Assembly: GCA_903832295.1 (NCBI GenBank)
Contig: CAILAZ010000289.1
Coordinates: forward strand, 99,778 to 163,777
DNA length: 64,000 bases
Direction: 5' to 3'
Origin: an uncultured Acidobacteriota bacterium
GTDB lineage: Bacteria > Acidobacteriota > Terriglobia > Terriglobales > Acidobacteriaceae
The position numbers and the translations under genes are program-made. The notes below the pieces were generated by a model, which did not search any database, was not told the origin of the DNA, and saw only the letters and a list, made by a program, of their open reading frames with translations. Positions 26,059 to 34,165 of this stretch are shown in pieces (within the stretch, counting starts at the first letter, position 1; each line of letters opens with the position of its first letter).

Positions 26059-27924
26059 ATGTCGAAACGTGAATTTCAGACCGAAGTCAGTCAACTACTG
26101 CAACTGATCATCCACTCCCTCTATTCGCATCCTGAAATCTTTCTCCGCGAGCTCATCTCCAACTCCTCCGATGCGCTCGACAAGCTTCGCCACCTTACCC
26201 TCACGGAAGACACCTACCGGGCGCTGCCCTTCAGTCCTCGCATTGATCTTGAACTCGACGCGGAGAAACAAACCCTCAGCATCAGCGACACTGGCATTGG
26301 CATGAACGAGGAAGATCTGGTCTCGCACCTGGGGACCATTGCCCGCTCCGGCACCAAGGACTTTCTCGCGCAGCTCTCAGGCGATGCCAAGAAAGACTCC
26401 AATCTCATCGGCCAGTTTGGCGTCGGATTCTACAGCGCCTTCATGGTTGCGGACCGCATTGAAGTCGTCTCCCGCAAGGCTGGTGAAGAGAAGGCCTGGC
26501 GCTGGGTCAGCGACGGCAACTCCGGCTTTGAGATCGAACCAGGAGAGCGCGCGGTTGCCGGAACCACCGTGCTTCTTCACTTCAATGAAGAAGGCAAACA
26601 GTACGCCGACGGCGGTCGGCTGCAGCAGATCGTCAGGAAGTATTCCAATCACATCGCCTTCCCCATCTTCCTCACCTATGACAAGAGCGAGTGGAGCGAG
26701 GCCGAGAAGAAGATTACAAAGACCCGCACCACCGAGCAGGTGAATGCCGCCAGCGCGCTCTGGCGCCGTCCCAAGAACGAGATCACGGAAGAAGACTACA
26801 AGGAGCTCTACAAGTCCATCGCCGGGGATTGGAGCGATCCTCTCTTCTGGTTTCACACCAAGGCTGAGGGCAGCCTGGAATACACCACTCTCTTCTATGT
26901 CCCGGCCAAGGCTCCGCTCGATCTGTACCAGGCCGAATACAAGGTTGGCGTAAAGCTGTACGTTAAACGCGTTTTCATCATGGACGACGCGAAAGAACTG
27001 CTGCCCCAGTACCTGCGCTTCGTGCGGGGCATCATCGACAGCGAAGACCTTCCTCTGAATGTGAGCCGCGAACTGCTTCAGCAGAATCGTGTTCTCACCT
27101 CCATTCGCACCGCGAGCGTAAAGAAGATTCTCTCCGAGTTGAAGAACATCGCCTCCAAGCAGCCCGAGCAGTATCTTACCTTTATCAACGAGTACAACCG
27201 TCCGCTCAAGGAAGGTCTCTACGGAGATTTTGCCAACCGCGAAGCCCTGCTCGATCTCGTGCGTTTCAAGTCCACCCGCGTGGAAGGTCTCACCAGCCTT
27301 GCCGACGTGAAGTCGCGCATGCAGGAAGGCCAGAAGAGCATCTACTACATTACTGGCGGCGCCGAATCCCTGCTCCGCACATCGCCACTGCTTGAAATTT
27401 ACAAGCGCAAGGATCTTGAGGTTCTGATCCTCGACGATGACATTGATGAGATCGTCTTCTCCGCCATTGATAAATACGGAGACATCGACCTGAAGGCTGT
27501 GAACAGGGCGTCCACCAGCGAGGATTTGAAGGACGAGGCAGAGCCTGATAAAGCCGCGGCCATCCAACCACTGCTGGACAAATTCAAGGCGACTCTCGGG
27601 GATCGCGTAAAAGATGTGCGCGCCTCCGTGCGGCTTGCGGACAGCCCTTCCTGCATCGTCTCCGACGAAGAGGAGCCCTCCTACAAGATGCAGCAGATGA
27701 TGCGTGCGATGGGGCAGAAAGATTTGCCTGGCTTATTGCCCACGCTGGAGATCAACCCCGATCACGAGATCGTGAAGAAGCTTCTGTCACGTCCTGATGA
27801 TCCCATTCTCCAGGATGCAGCGTGGCTTCTTTTCGATCAGGCTCTTCTCATGGAAGGCGTTCCACTCCAGGATCCTGCCACATTTGTTCAGCGCCTGAAT
27901 CGGATACTGAATCTCTCCATATAG
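26059..27924 (+). CDS. htpG: Molecular chaperone HtpG (Hsp90)
   Basis: A 621-residue ATP-dependent dimeric cytosolic chaperone. The GHKL ATPase site is intact: ELISNSSDALDKLRHL, SDTGIGMNEEDLVSHLGTIA, and the lid/GxxGxG region LIGQFGVGFYSAFM. The middle domain carries DLPLNVSRELLQQN with the catalytic arginine, and the C-terminal dimerisation part follows. Length is normal for bacterial HtpG. There is no obvious ribosome site before ATG 26059, so initiation may be leaderless or use a weak site. Monocistronic: a long hairpin follows immediately. Confidence 0.97.
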   Translation: MSKREFQTEVSQLLQLIIHSLYSHPEIFLRELISNSSDALDKLRHLTLTEDTYRALPFSPRIDLELDAEKQTLSISDTGIGMNEEDLVSHLGTIARSGTKDFLAQLSGDAKKDSNLIGQFGVGFYSAFMVADRIEVVSRKAGEEKAWRWVSDGNSGFEIEPGERAVAGTTVLLHFNEEGKQYADGGRLQQIVRKYSNHIAFPIFLTYDKSEWSEAEKKITKTRTTEQVNAASALWRRPKNEITEEDYKELYKSIAGDWSDPLFWFHTKAEGSLEYTTLFYVPAKAPLDLYQAEYKVGVKLYVKRVFIMDDAKELLPQYLRFVRGIIDSEDLPLNVSRELLQQNRVLTSIRTASVKKILSELKNIASKQPEQYLTFINEYNRPLKEGLYGDFANREALLDLVRFKSTRVEGLTSLADVKSRMQEGQKSIYYITGGAESLLRTSPLLEIYKRKDLEVLILDDDIDEIVFSAIDKYGDIDLKAVNRASTSEDLKDEAEPDKAAAIQPLLDKFKATLGDRVKDVRASVRLADSPSCIVSDEEEPSYKMQQMMRAMGQKDLPGLLPTLEINPDHEIVKKLLSRPDDPILQDAAWLLFDQALLMEGVPLQDPATFVQRLNRILNLSI

Positions 27925-27929
27925 CAAAA

Positions 27930-27959
27930 CCGGGAGGCGGCTTCGCGGCCGCCTCCCGG
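27930..27959 (+). terminator. Strong hairpin after htpG
   Basis: A perfect 12-bp stem CCGGGAGGCGGC / GCCGCCTCCCGG with a 6-nt TTCGCG loop, 6 bases past the htpG stop. No T run follows, so it may act as a 3'-end stabiliser or a Rho-assisted stop. Confidence 0.65.
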
Positions 27960-28018
27960 GCAATAACGCTAGTTTCTGGCTGAAGGAAGCTTCTGCAGCG
28001 ACGGGAATACCGCGCCCG

Positions 28019-28104
28019 CAAGGATTGCACAGGTAGTGAATCGTTGAAAACGCTGTAGTTGGTTTTGAGTCAATCGTTGAGGCAGGTCAGGAACGATTAA
28101 CTTT
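28019..28104 (+). repeat. 86-bp intergenic repeat, copy B
   Basis: The second copy of the repeat found between the LOR/SDH gene and ilvE, in the gap between htpG and the formate-dehydrogenase-like gene. The hairpin AATCGTT...AACGATT is conserved, as is the segment GTAGTTGGTTT. Relative to its flanking genes it has the same orientation as copy A: after one gene's end and before the next gene's start, read in their direction. Confidence 0.85.
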
Positions 28105-28281
28105 GGGTGTATCCGAAAAGTGGCGTCTGGTTGGCGGGGGAAGCAATGGTTAAGAGTGGGCATCATCTTTGCAAAGCAACGCATCCCACTCCGGATGTCG
28201 CCGCAGGAACGATACCCCCGAGGTCAAGAGTCATTTCCAGAGCGGGATGTTCACAAGAGCAAGGCCGGTGGCTTTGTTCCC

Positions 28282-31200
28282 ATGGACCGGCCGCGCGCAA
28301 GCGTTGAGATCTCAATCGACGGACAGGGATGCCGGGCATTTACCGACGAGCCGCTGATCGAGGCAATCAACCGCGCGGGAACGAAGCTGGCGCAGGTGTG
28401 CTATCACCCGCAGCTCGGCGCGATTCAGACCTGCGACACCTGCATGGTGGAGGTGAATGGAAAGCTGGTGCGCGCCTGCGGGGCGGCGCCGGAGGCGGGC
28501 ATGCGAATACTCACCTCCTCGGCATCGGCGAAGGCAGCACAAGGGGAGGCGTTCGACCGCATTCTCGGGAACCATCTTCTCTACTGCACGGTGTGCGACA
28601 ACAATAACGGAAATTGCACGGTTCACAACACGACAGCCATGCTGGAGATCGAGCACCAGAAGATTCCCTTCCAGTCGAAGGGCTTCGCGGTGGACAACTC
28701 GAATCCTTTTTACCGGTACGATCCCGAGCAGTGCATCCTGTGCGGGCGCTGCGTGGAGGCCTGCCAGAACGTGCAGGTGAATGAGACACTCTCAATCCGC
28801 TGGGAGGACGCGCAACCGCGGGTGCTCTGGGACGGCGGCAAGGCGATCGGCGAGTCGAGCTGCGTCTCATGCGGACACTGCGTCTCTGTTTGCCCGTGCA
28901 ATGCGTTGATGGAAAAATCCATGATCGGGCATGCGGGCTTCCTTACCGCGTTACCGAAGCAGACATTGGATCACATGATTGACGCCGTCAAGGGACTTGA
29001 GCCCTCGACGGGCTTTCCGCCGATTCTGCAAGTGAGCGAAGCGGAAGCCGAGATGCGCCTGCAACGCATCAAGAAGACGAAGACCGTGTGCACCTACTGC
29101 GGAGTTGGCTGCTCGTTCGACATATGGACGAAGGACCGCGAGATCCTGAAAGTGGAGCCGTTCGACGGGCCGGCGAACGGGATTTCAACGTGCATCAAGG
29201 GCAAGTTTGGCTGGACCTACGTGAATCATCCCGACCGTCTGCGCAGGCCGCTCATCCGCGATGGCGAGGGCTTCCGGGAGGCGAGCTGGGCTGAGGCACT
29301 GGACCTGGTGGCGAGCCGATTCCGCGAGACGCGGCGCAGCCATGGCGCGGATTCGCTGGCTTTTGTGACCTCTTCCAAGTGCAGCAATGAAGAGAGCTAC
29401 CTGATGCAGAAGCTGGCGCGCGCGGTGGTTGGCACGCACAACGTGGATAACTGCTCGCGCTATTGCCAGTCTCCGGCGACGCAGGGTCTGTTCCGGACGG
29501 TGGGGTACGGCGGCGACTCGGGCTCCATCTCCGACATCGCCAAGGCAGCGCTGGTGATGATTATTGGAGCCAATCCGGCGGAGAATCATCCGGTGCTGGC
29601 GACGCGGATCAAGCGCTCGCACAAACTGCGCGGGCAGAAGCTGATAGTCGCCGACTTGCGCAAGCACGAGATGGCCGGCCGCGCCGACATCTTTCTTCAG
29701 CCCCGGCCGGGGACGGATATGGTCTGGCTCTCGGCAGTGACCCGGTACATTCTGGACATGGGGTGGCAGAGCCAGAGCTTCATCGATGAGTGGGTGAATA
29801 ACTTAGAAGCCTACCGCAGCAGCCTGACGCCGTTCACGCTGGAGTTTGCGGAGGAGGTCAGCGGGATTCCGGTTGCGACGTTGAAGCAGGTGGCCGAGAT
29901 GATTGCGGAGGCCGAGAGCTTCTGCCTGCTGTGGGCGATGGGCATCACGCAGCACTACCAAGGGTCGGATACTTCGACGGCCTGCTCCAACCTTCTGCTG
30001 GTGACGGGAAACTACAAGCGGCCGGGAACCGGGGCGTATCCACTGCGCGGCCACAACAATGTGCAGGGCGCCAGCGACTTCGGCTCGATGCCGCAGTTTT
30101 ATCCCGGCTACCAGAAGGTGAGCGACGAACAGGCGACCGCGCGCTATGAAGCAGTATGGGGCGCGAAGATGCCCAAGAGCAAAGGCCTGGACAATCACGA
30201 GATGATCGAAGCCGCGATCGACGGGCGGCTGCAAGCGATGTACATCATCGGCGAAGACATGGTGCTGGCCGACTCAAACAGCAACCTGAACGCAAAGGCC
30301 TTCTCCGCCATTCCGTTCCTGGTTGTGCAGGAGTGCTTTTTCACCGAGACGTGCAAGTTCGCCGACGTCATTCTGCCGGCGAGCCCGTCCCTGGAGAAGG
30401 AAGGGACGTTTGTGAATACGGAGCGGCGCATCCAGCGCTTCTACCGGGCTCTTGAGCCGCTGGCAGAGAGCCGTCCAGATTGGGAGATCATCCGGGATAT
30501 CGCGAACCGGCTGGGCGCAAGCTGGGGCTACACGCATCCCTCAGAGATCATGCGGGAGGCGGCAAGTTGCACTCCACTCTTTGCCGGAGTTACGTATGAG
30601 CGGCTGGCGGGCTATGGCTCCCTGCAATGGCCGGTGGCCGAGAATGGACAGGACCAGCCACTGCTCTACACCCAGAAGTTTCCTTTTGAGGACGGCAAGG
30701 CCAAGTTCCACCCGCTGGAATGGCTTGGCTCGAAGGAACGGCACGACGATGAGTTTAACCTGCACGTGAACAGCGGACGCCTGCTGGAGCACTTCCACGA
30801 GGGCAATATGACGTACCGCGTGGCCGGGATCAAGGGGCAGATTCCCTCGCAGTTCCTGGAAATTTCGGCAGAACTGGCGGAGGAGTTGAAGGTCAGCAAC
30901 GGACGGTGGGTGCGCCTGCGCTCCCCGAATGGGCACATCAAGGTGCAGGTGCTGATTACAGACCGGGTCCGCGGGCGCGACCTGTACCTGCCGATCAACT
31001 CCTCGGCGCAGCACACCAACTTCATGACCGGCAGCGAGACGGACAAGGACTCACATACGCCAGCCTACAAGGAACTCTCGGTGCATCTTGAAGTGCTTGC
31101 GGAGAGCGGGACGACGCCGCTGCCAGTAACCAACTGGCGGACGAGCGGGAAGCCCACTCCGCAGATGGGCGTGGAAGTACAACGCAAATGGAAGCGCCAG

Positions 31201-31314
31201 GACTATCGCGCCCCGGGCAGTGGAAGCGGACTGCTGGTGCAGATTAGTCCGAAACAGCCTGCGCAGGCGGAGCCAGCAAACAGCGCTCCAGAACTGGAAA
31301 AGCGCAGCGCCTGA
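28282..31314 (+). CDS. Molybdopterin oxidoreductase, formate dehydrogenase alpha-like (YjgC/YrhE type)
   Basis: A protein of about 1010 residues. N-terminal 2Fe-2S domain (VEISIDGQG..., CYHPQLGAIQTCDTC), a second Cys-rich region, two 4Fe-4S motifs (CILCGRCVEACQ, CVSCGHCVSVCPC), then the Mo-bis-MGD catalytic domain with its own cluster motif CTYCGVGCSFDIW. The active site reads NVDNCSRYCQSPA: cysteine sits where E. coli FdhF has selenocysteine, and the adjacent catalytic histidine is a glutamine. This matches the Bacillus YjgC/YrhE subgroup, so true formate dehydrogenase activity is uncertain. The start is uncertain: the frame is open to GTG 28120, but the ferredoxin domain begins just after ATG 28282; no clear ribosome site. 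Its DUF1641 partner follows. Confidence 0.85.
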   Translation: MDRPRASVEISIDGQGCRAFTDEPLIEAINRAGTKLAQVCYHPQLGAIQTCDTCMVEVNGKLVRACGAAPEAGMRILTSSASAKAAQGEAFDRILGNHLLYCTVCDNNNGNCTVHNTTAMLEIEHQKIPFQSKGFAVDNSNPFYRYDPEQCILCGRCVEACQNVQVNETLSIRWEDAQPRVLWDGGKAIGESSCVSCGHCVSVCPCNALMEKSMIGHAGFLTALPKQTLDHMIDAVKGLEPSTGFPPILQVSEAEAEMRLQRIKKTKTVCTYCGVGCSFDIWTKDREILKVEPFDGPANGISTCIKGKFGWTYVNHPDRLRRPLIRDGEGFREASWAEALDLVASRFRETRRSHGADSLAFVTSSKCSNEESYLMQKLARAVVGTHNVDNCSRYCQSPATQGLFRTVGYGGDSGSISDIAKAALVMIIGANPAENHPVLATRIKRSHKLRGQKLIVADLRKHEMAGRADIFLQPRPGTDMVWLSAVTRYILDMGWQSQSFIDEWVNNLEAYRSSLTPFTLEFAEEVSGIPVATLKQVAEMIAEAESFCLLWAMGITQHYQGSDTSTACSNLLLVTGNYKRPGTGAYPLRGHNNVQGASDFGSMPQFYPGYQKVSDEQATARYEAVWGAKMPKSKGLDNHEMIEAAIDGRLQAMYIIGEDMVLADSNSNLNAKAFSAIPFLVVQECFFTETCKFADVILPASPSLEKEGTFVNTERRIQRFYRALEPLAESRPDWEIIRDIANRLGASWGYTHPSEIMREAASCTPLFAGVTYERLAGYGSLQWPVAENGQDQPLLYTQKFPFEDGKAKFHPLEWLGSKERHDDEFNLHVNSGRLLEHFHEGNMTYRVAGIKGQIPSQFLEISAELAEELKVSNGRWVRLRSPNGHIKVQVLITDRVRGRDLYLPINSSAQHTNFMTGSETDKDSHTPAYKELSVHLEVLAESGTTPLPVTNWRTSGKPTPQMGVEVQRKWKRQDYRAPGSGSGLLVQISPKQPAQAEPANSAPELEKRSA

Positions 31315-31324
31315 GGAGAAGACC

Positions 31325-31828
31325 ATGGCAAAGCCGGTGACGTTTCTTCCTACCCCGCGGGGCGAGCGCGAAGAGCTTGTGCGGAAGCTGGGCGAGGCTC
31401 CGGCGACCCACGCCGCCGCGCTGCTGGACCTGTACCAACTGGCGCAGGTGATGCATGATCGCGGCACGCTCGACTTGCTGCGCGGACTGACCGGCGCGGG
31501 AGATGACATCCTTGGCCGGCTCTCGGCGGGGCTGAGCAAGCCGGAGTCGATCCAGGCGATGCGCGACTTCATCGAACTTACCAAGCTCTTCGCCAAACTT
31601 GACCCGGACCGGCTCCGGACGGCGATGGAAGAGGGCGAGGGGCTGCTGACCCGTGCAGCGCGCGAAGAGACTCCGCCGGGGATCTGGGCAATTATGCGGC
31701 GGATGAGCAGCCCTGATGCGCGACGGGCGCTGGGAGTGATTGCCGAGGCTCTGAACAGCCTGGGAAGGGGCCTTGCTCCGAGAGATAAGAGCAGCCGCGA
31801 TGGGAGCGGTGGCAAGAGGGCAGCTTAG
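31325..31828 (+). CDS. DUF1641 protein, partner of the formate-dehydrogenase-like enzyme
   Basis: A 167-residue helical protein. It contains LLDLYQLAQVMHDRGTLDLL and GLSKPESIQAMRDFIELTKL, the conserved blocks of DUF1641 (YrhD/YjgD family). In Bacillus and others this family is encoded directly after the YrhE/YjgC formate-dehydrogenase-like alpha subunit, as here: the ATG lies 10 bases after that stop, with GAGGAG 6 bases before it. It is probably a small subunit or assembly partner; its biochemical role is not established. No beta/gamma subunits, NAD-binding subunit or fdhD lie in the window. Confidence 0.85.
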   Translation: MAKPVTFLPTPRGEREELVRKLGEAPATHAAALLDLYQLAQVMHDRGTLDLLRGLTGAGDDILGRLSAGLSKPESIQAMRDFIELTKLFAKLDPDRLRTAMEEGEGLLTRAAREETPPGIWAIMRRMSSPDARRALGVIAEALNSLGRGLAPRDKSSRDGSGGKRAA

Positions 31829-31956
31829 GAACGGGCAATCCAAAGCAAGAGAGAAGCTGGTGCGGTTCCAGAGTTCGCCATGGTGAAGACCCTTGTGCGC
31901 GAGCACTCCCCGGCAATTGAGATCGCATCCTAAGGGGTGACTTTCTGATTGCAGGT

Positions 31957-33171
31957 GTGGACGTGCGCAGCATCTTTTTGGGTGGCAAAGTCTTTTCGTT
32001 CCGTCGAGCTTCTCTCTACGTTGTATCGATCCTGGTCCTTTCGTTATCCGTTCTATATCTGAACGATTGCGGAAGCAGTTCAAAGGCGCCTTCCAACCCG
32101 CCACCGGTCTCGACTCCGAGTTCATGTCCTACGGTGACCCTGATGGAGAGCGCAGGGCCACTGACGGGCGTGGCCCCATTCCCTGCTCCTGCGCCGCTGC
32201 CTCCGCCGGCACCGGGATCGACGAGTGCGGGCTCGGTGTGCGTCTCCACTCCGGCGGACAAAGCCACTGTGACCTCGCCCGCGCATGTTGTGGCTGCCGC
32301 GAGCCTGGTGAATTCAATTGACCACATGCGTGTGTACGTGGATGGCACGGCAGAGTATTTCACCTTCTACAACACGGTGGACGCGCTGCTCTGGATGGAC
32401 CCGGGCAGCCACTCGCTGGAGGTGATTGCCACGGACAAAAGTGAAAACAATGTGAGCACAAACTTCACGCTGAACGTAGTTGCGCCACAAGCTCTCACGC
32501 TGAGCAACATCCAGAGTCTGCCGAACTGGGAGCCGTGCGGCGCGGTCTTTGCACCAGGACACCCGCGCGCAGGGCAGGTTTGCGCCGCCGGGGCGGGACA
32601 GGCGGTTACCGCAATGACCGAGGGACAGAGCACGCCGTCGCTGAGCGGCTCCTCTGCACTGTTCACGATGGGAGGCCCGCTGGGGTTCGCCAATGAGTTG
32701 TACACGAAGTTCCTGGGCGGCGGCAGCAATGTGAGCCACTTTACCTATGACCTGTATTTTATGATCGACCACCCGGAGCGGCCACAGGCGCTGGAATTTG
32801 ATGTGAACCAGGCTATCAACAACAGCCGCTGGGTATTTGGAACGGAGTGCAACTTCAAGGCCGATGGGAAGTGGGACGTTTGGGATGCAGAAGGAGGCGG
32901 CACGGGAAGGTGGGTAGCCACGACGGTACCCTGCACGACTTTCCCGGCGAATACGTGGATCCACCTTGTGTGGACATTTGAACGCGTTGGCAGCCAGGTG
33001 CATTACGTAAGCGTTTCCGTGAATGACCAACTCTATAACCTGGATATGTACGAGTCGAATCAACTGGATTGGCCGATGGAAGATATCGACGTCGCATTCC
33101 AGATGGACATTGATTCCGCAGCCGAGCCGTACAATGTGTGGCTGGACAAGGTGAATCTCTCTGCCTACTAG
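31957..33171 (+). CDS. Secreted protein with one Ig-like repeat and a C-terminal lectin-like domain (paralogue of the 24 kb gene)
   Basis: A 404-residue exported protein. The N-terminal hydrophobic segment is LYVVSILVLSLSVLYL, followed by NDCGSSSK, which looks like a lipoprotein start but has a poor lipobox (Asp before Cys). A Pro-rich linker leads to one Ig-like repeat (PADKATVTSPAHVVAAAS, MRVYVDGT) and the same C-terminal domain as the 421-residue secreted protein elsewhere in the window: GTECN, PANTWIHLVW and WLDKVNLSAY correspond to GTECN, PGTWHHIQW and WVDKATLTVW. GTG 31957 is the likely start; weak ribosome site. Single gene after the DUF1641 gene, on the same strand. Confidence 0.72.
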   Translation: MDVRSIFLGGKVFSFRRASLYVVSILVLSLSVLYLNDCGSSSKAPSNPPPVSTPSSCPTVTLMESAGPLTGVAPFPAPAPLPPPAPGSTSAGSVCVSTPADKATVTSPAHVVAAASLVNSIDHMRVYVDGTAEYFTFYNTVDALLWMDPGSHSLEVIATDKSENNVSTNFTLNVVAPQALTLSNIQSLPNWEPCGAVFAPGHPRAGQVCAAGAGQAVTAMTEGQSTPSLSGSSALFTMGGPLGFANELYTKFLGGGSNVSHFTYDLYFMIDHPERPQALEFDVNQAINNSRWVFGTECNFKADGKWDVWDAEGGGTGRWVATTVPCTTFPANTWIHLVWTFERVGSQVHYVSVSVNDQLYNLDMYESNQLDWPMEDIDVAFQMDIDSAAEPYNVWLDKVNLSAY

Positions 33172-33271
33172 CGGGAAACACGCTGCTCAGCAGGCTGTAT
33201 CCCGCGTCCAGGGGCTCGCAACCGGGGGAAGTGCGAACTGCCACCCGGTCTGGCTGCCCCAAGACGCGCGA

Positions 33272-33427
33272 TCAGATTCGGCCTAGAACTAGAAGCACGA
33301 GCACGATCAGAAGCACCAACCCAAGGCCGCCGGTCGGATAGTAACCCCATTCCCGGCTGTGCGGCCACCTTGGCAATGCACCCACCAGGGCCAATACCAA
33401 GACCACGATCAATATGGTTCCGAGCAT
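33272..33427 (-). CDS. DUF3309 small membrane protein
   Basis: A 51-residue protein: MLGTILIVVLVLALVGALP, a polar WPHSREWGYYPTGG centre, then LGLVLLIVLVLLVLGRI. This is the DUF3309 family, small two-helix proteins of unknown function common in proteobacteria and acidobacteria. AAGGAG lies 7 bases before the ATG at 33427. It follows the CsbD-like gene on the same strand, so both may belong to one stress-induced unit. Confidence 0.85.
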   Translation of the reverse strand: MLGTILIVVLVLALVGALPRWPHSREWGYYPTGGLGLVLLIVLVLLVLGRI

Positions 33428-33484
33428 GATTTTCTCCTTGTATTCCGATTCCATTCCACTCAGCAGGATTTAGAACAGACCTCA

Positions 33485-33694
33485 TCAGTCCTTTTTTGAT
33501 GCAAGCAGGTCGGCAGCTTTTGCAACGATCTGTTTGGCGTCGCCTACCAGGCACTGAGCCTTGCCTGCGAGCTTCTCTGCTTTGCCCTGGTTCTCAAGGC
33601 AACAGTTGTTGGTGAGCTTTCCTGCTTCTTCTTTGATCGCACCCTTTACTTCGTGGCAGGTTCCCTTGATCTTGTCTTCCAAGCTGTTGGTCAT
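33485..33694 (-). CDS. CsbD-like stress protein
   Basis: A 69-residue hydrophilic protein with the CsbD pattern: DKIKGTCHEVKGAIKEEAGK, NQGKAEKLAGKAQ. In Bacillus subtilis CsbD belongs to the general stress regulon; its molecular role is unknown. Two cysteines in tandem (NNCCLE) and one in GTCHE are unusual for the family. GGGGGAA precedes the ATG. It is followed by the DUF3309 gene, 57 bases away on the same strand. Confidence 0.85.
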   Translation of the reverse strand: MTNSLEDKIKGTCHEVKGAIKEEAGKLTNNCCLENQGKAEKLAGKAQCLVGDAKQIVAKAADLLASKKD

Positions 33695-34165
33695 GTTTCC
33701 CCCAGGCTCCTCATGGCTGAATTGCGGCGTTGTGAGCTGTCCTCTTTTTAGTCCGGTGCGGTGGGCGGCGCTGAGCGAAATTGCTCATTGTGCAAACAAT
33801 TGCGGGCACACCCCGGGCGGAGAGTGTTTTGTGGGGATAAGAACGGGGATACTTCAATTTGGAAGTGGCGGTGCTCAGGGGGCAACCAAAGCTGCGAGAT
33901 TGCCGGTAAGTGCAGAATAACGCCCGGTGGTGGTCTGCGTACTTTGTAGCTCGACGGCGGGTACGAAGCTGAGCAAAAGAGAACACATCGCGGAGAACCT
34001 TCCACGGTGTCTGCATCGCCTGACGTATGCGCGCGAGGGCAATGGCGTATGCTGTTAAGAGGAACCCACCAGGAATCGGACACTCCAAGTGTTCGGTGCT
34101 GGAGCCGTAAGTGAGACTCAGAATGGGCTGCGGGCTTCGCACCTCTGAGGACCTGATCGGTTCCG
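33695..34165. other. Intergenic region between csbD and the histidine kinase
   Basis: About 470 bases between divergent genes. I see no convincing gene; the longer open frames here have no ribosome site or family signature. It should carry the promoters of the CsbD-like and kinase genes, but no clear -35/-10 pair could be assigned. Confidence 0.35.

Noticed and set aside
28120..28281. N-terminal extension of the formate-dehydrogenase-like frame
   Set aside because: It runs directly on from the 86-bp repeat (the frame opens 15 bases past its end), lacks a ribosome site and lies before the start of the ferredoxin domain, so it is probably not translated.
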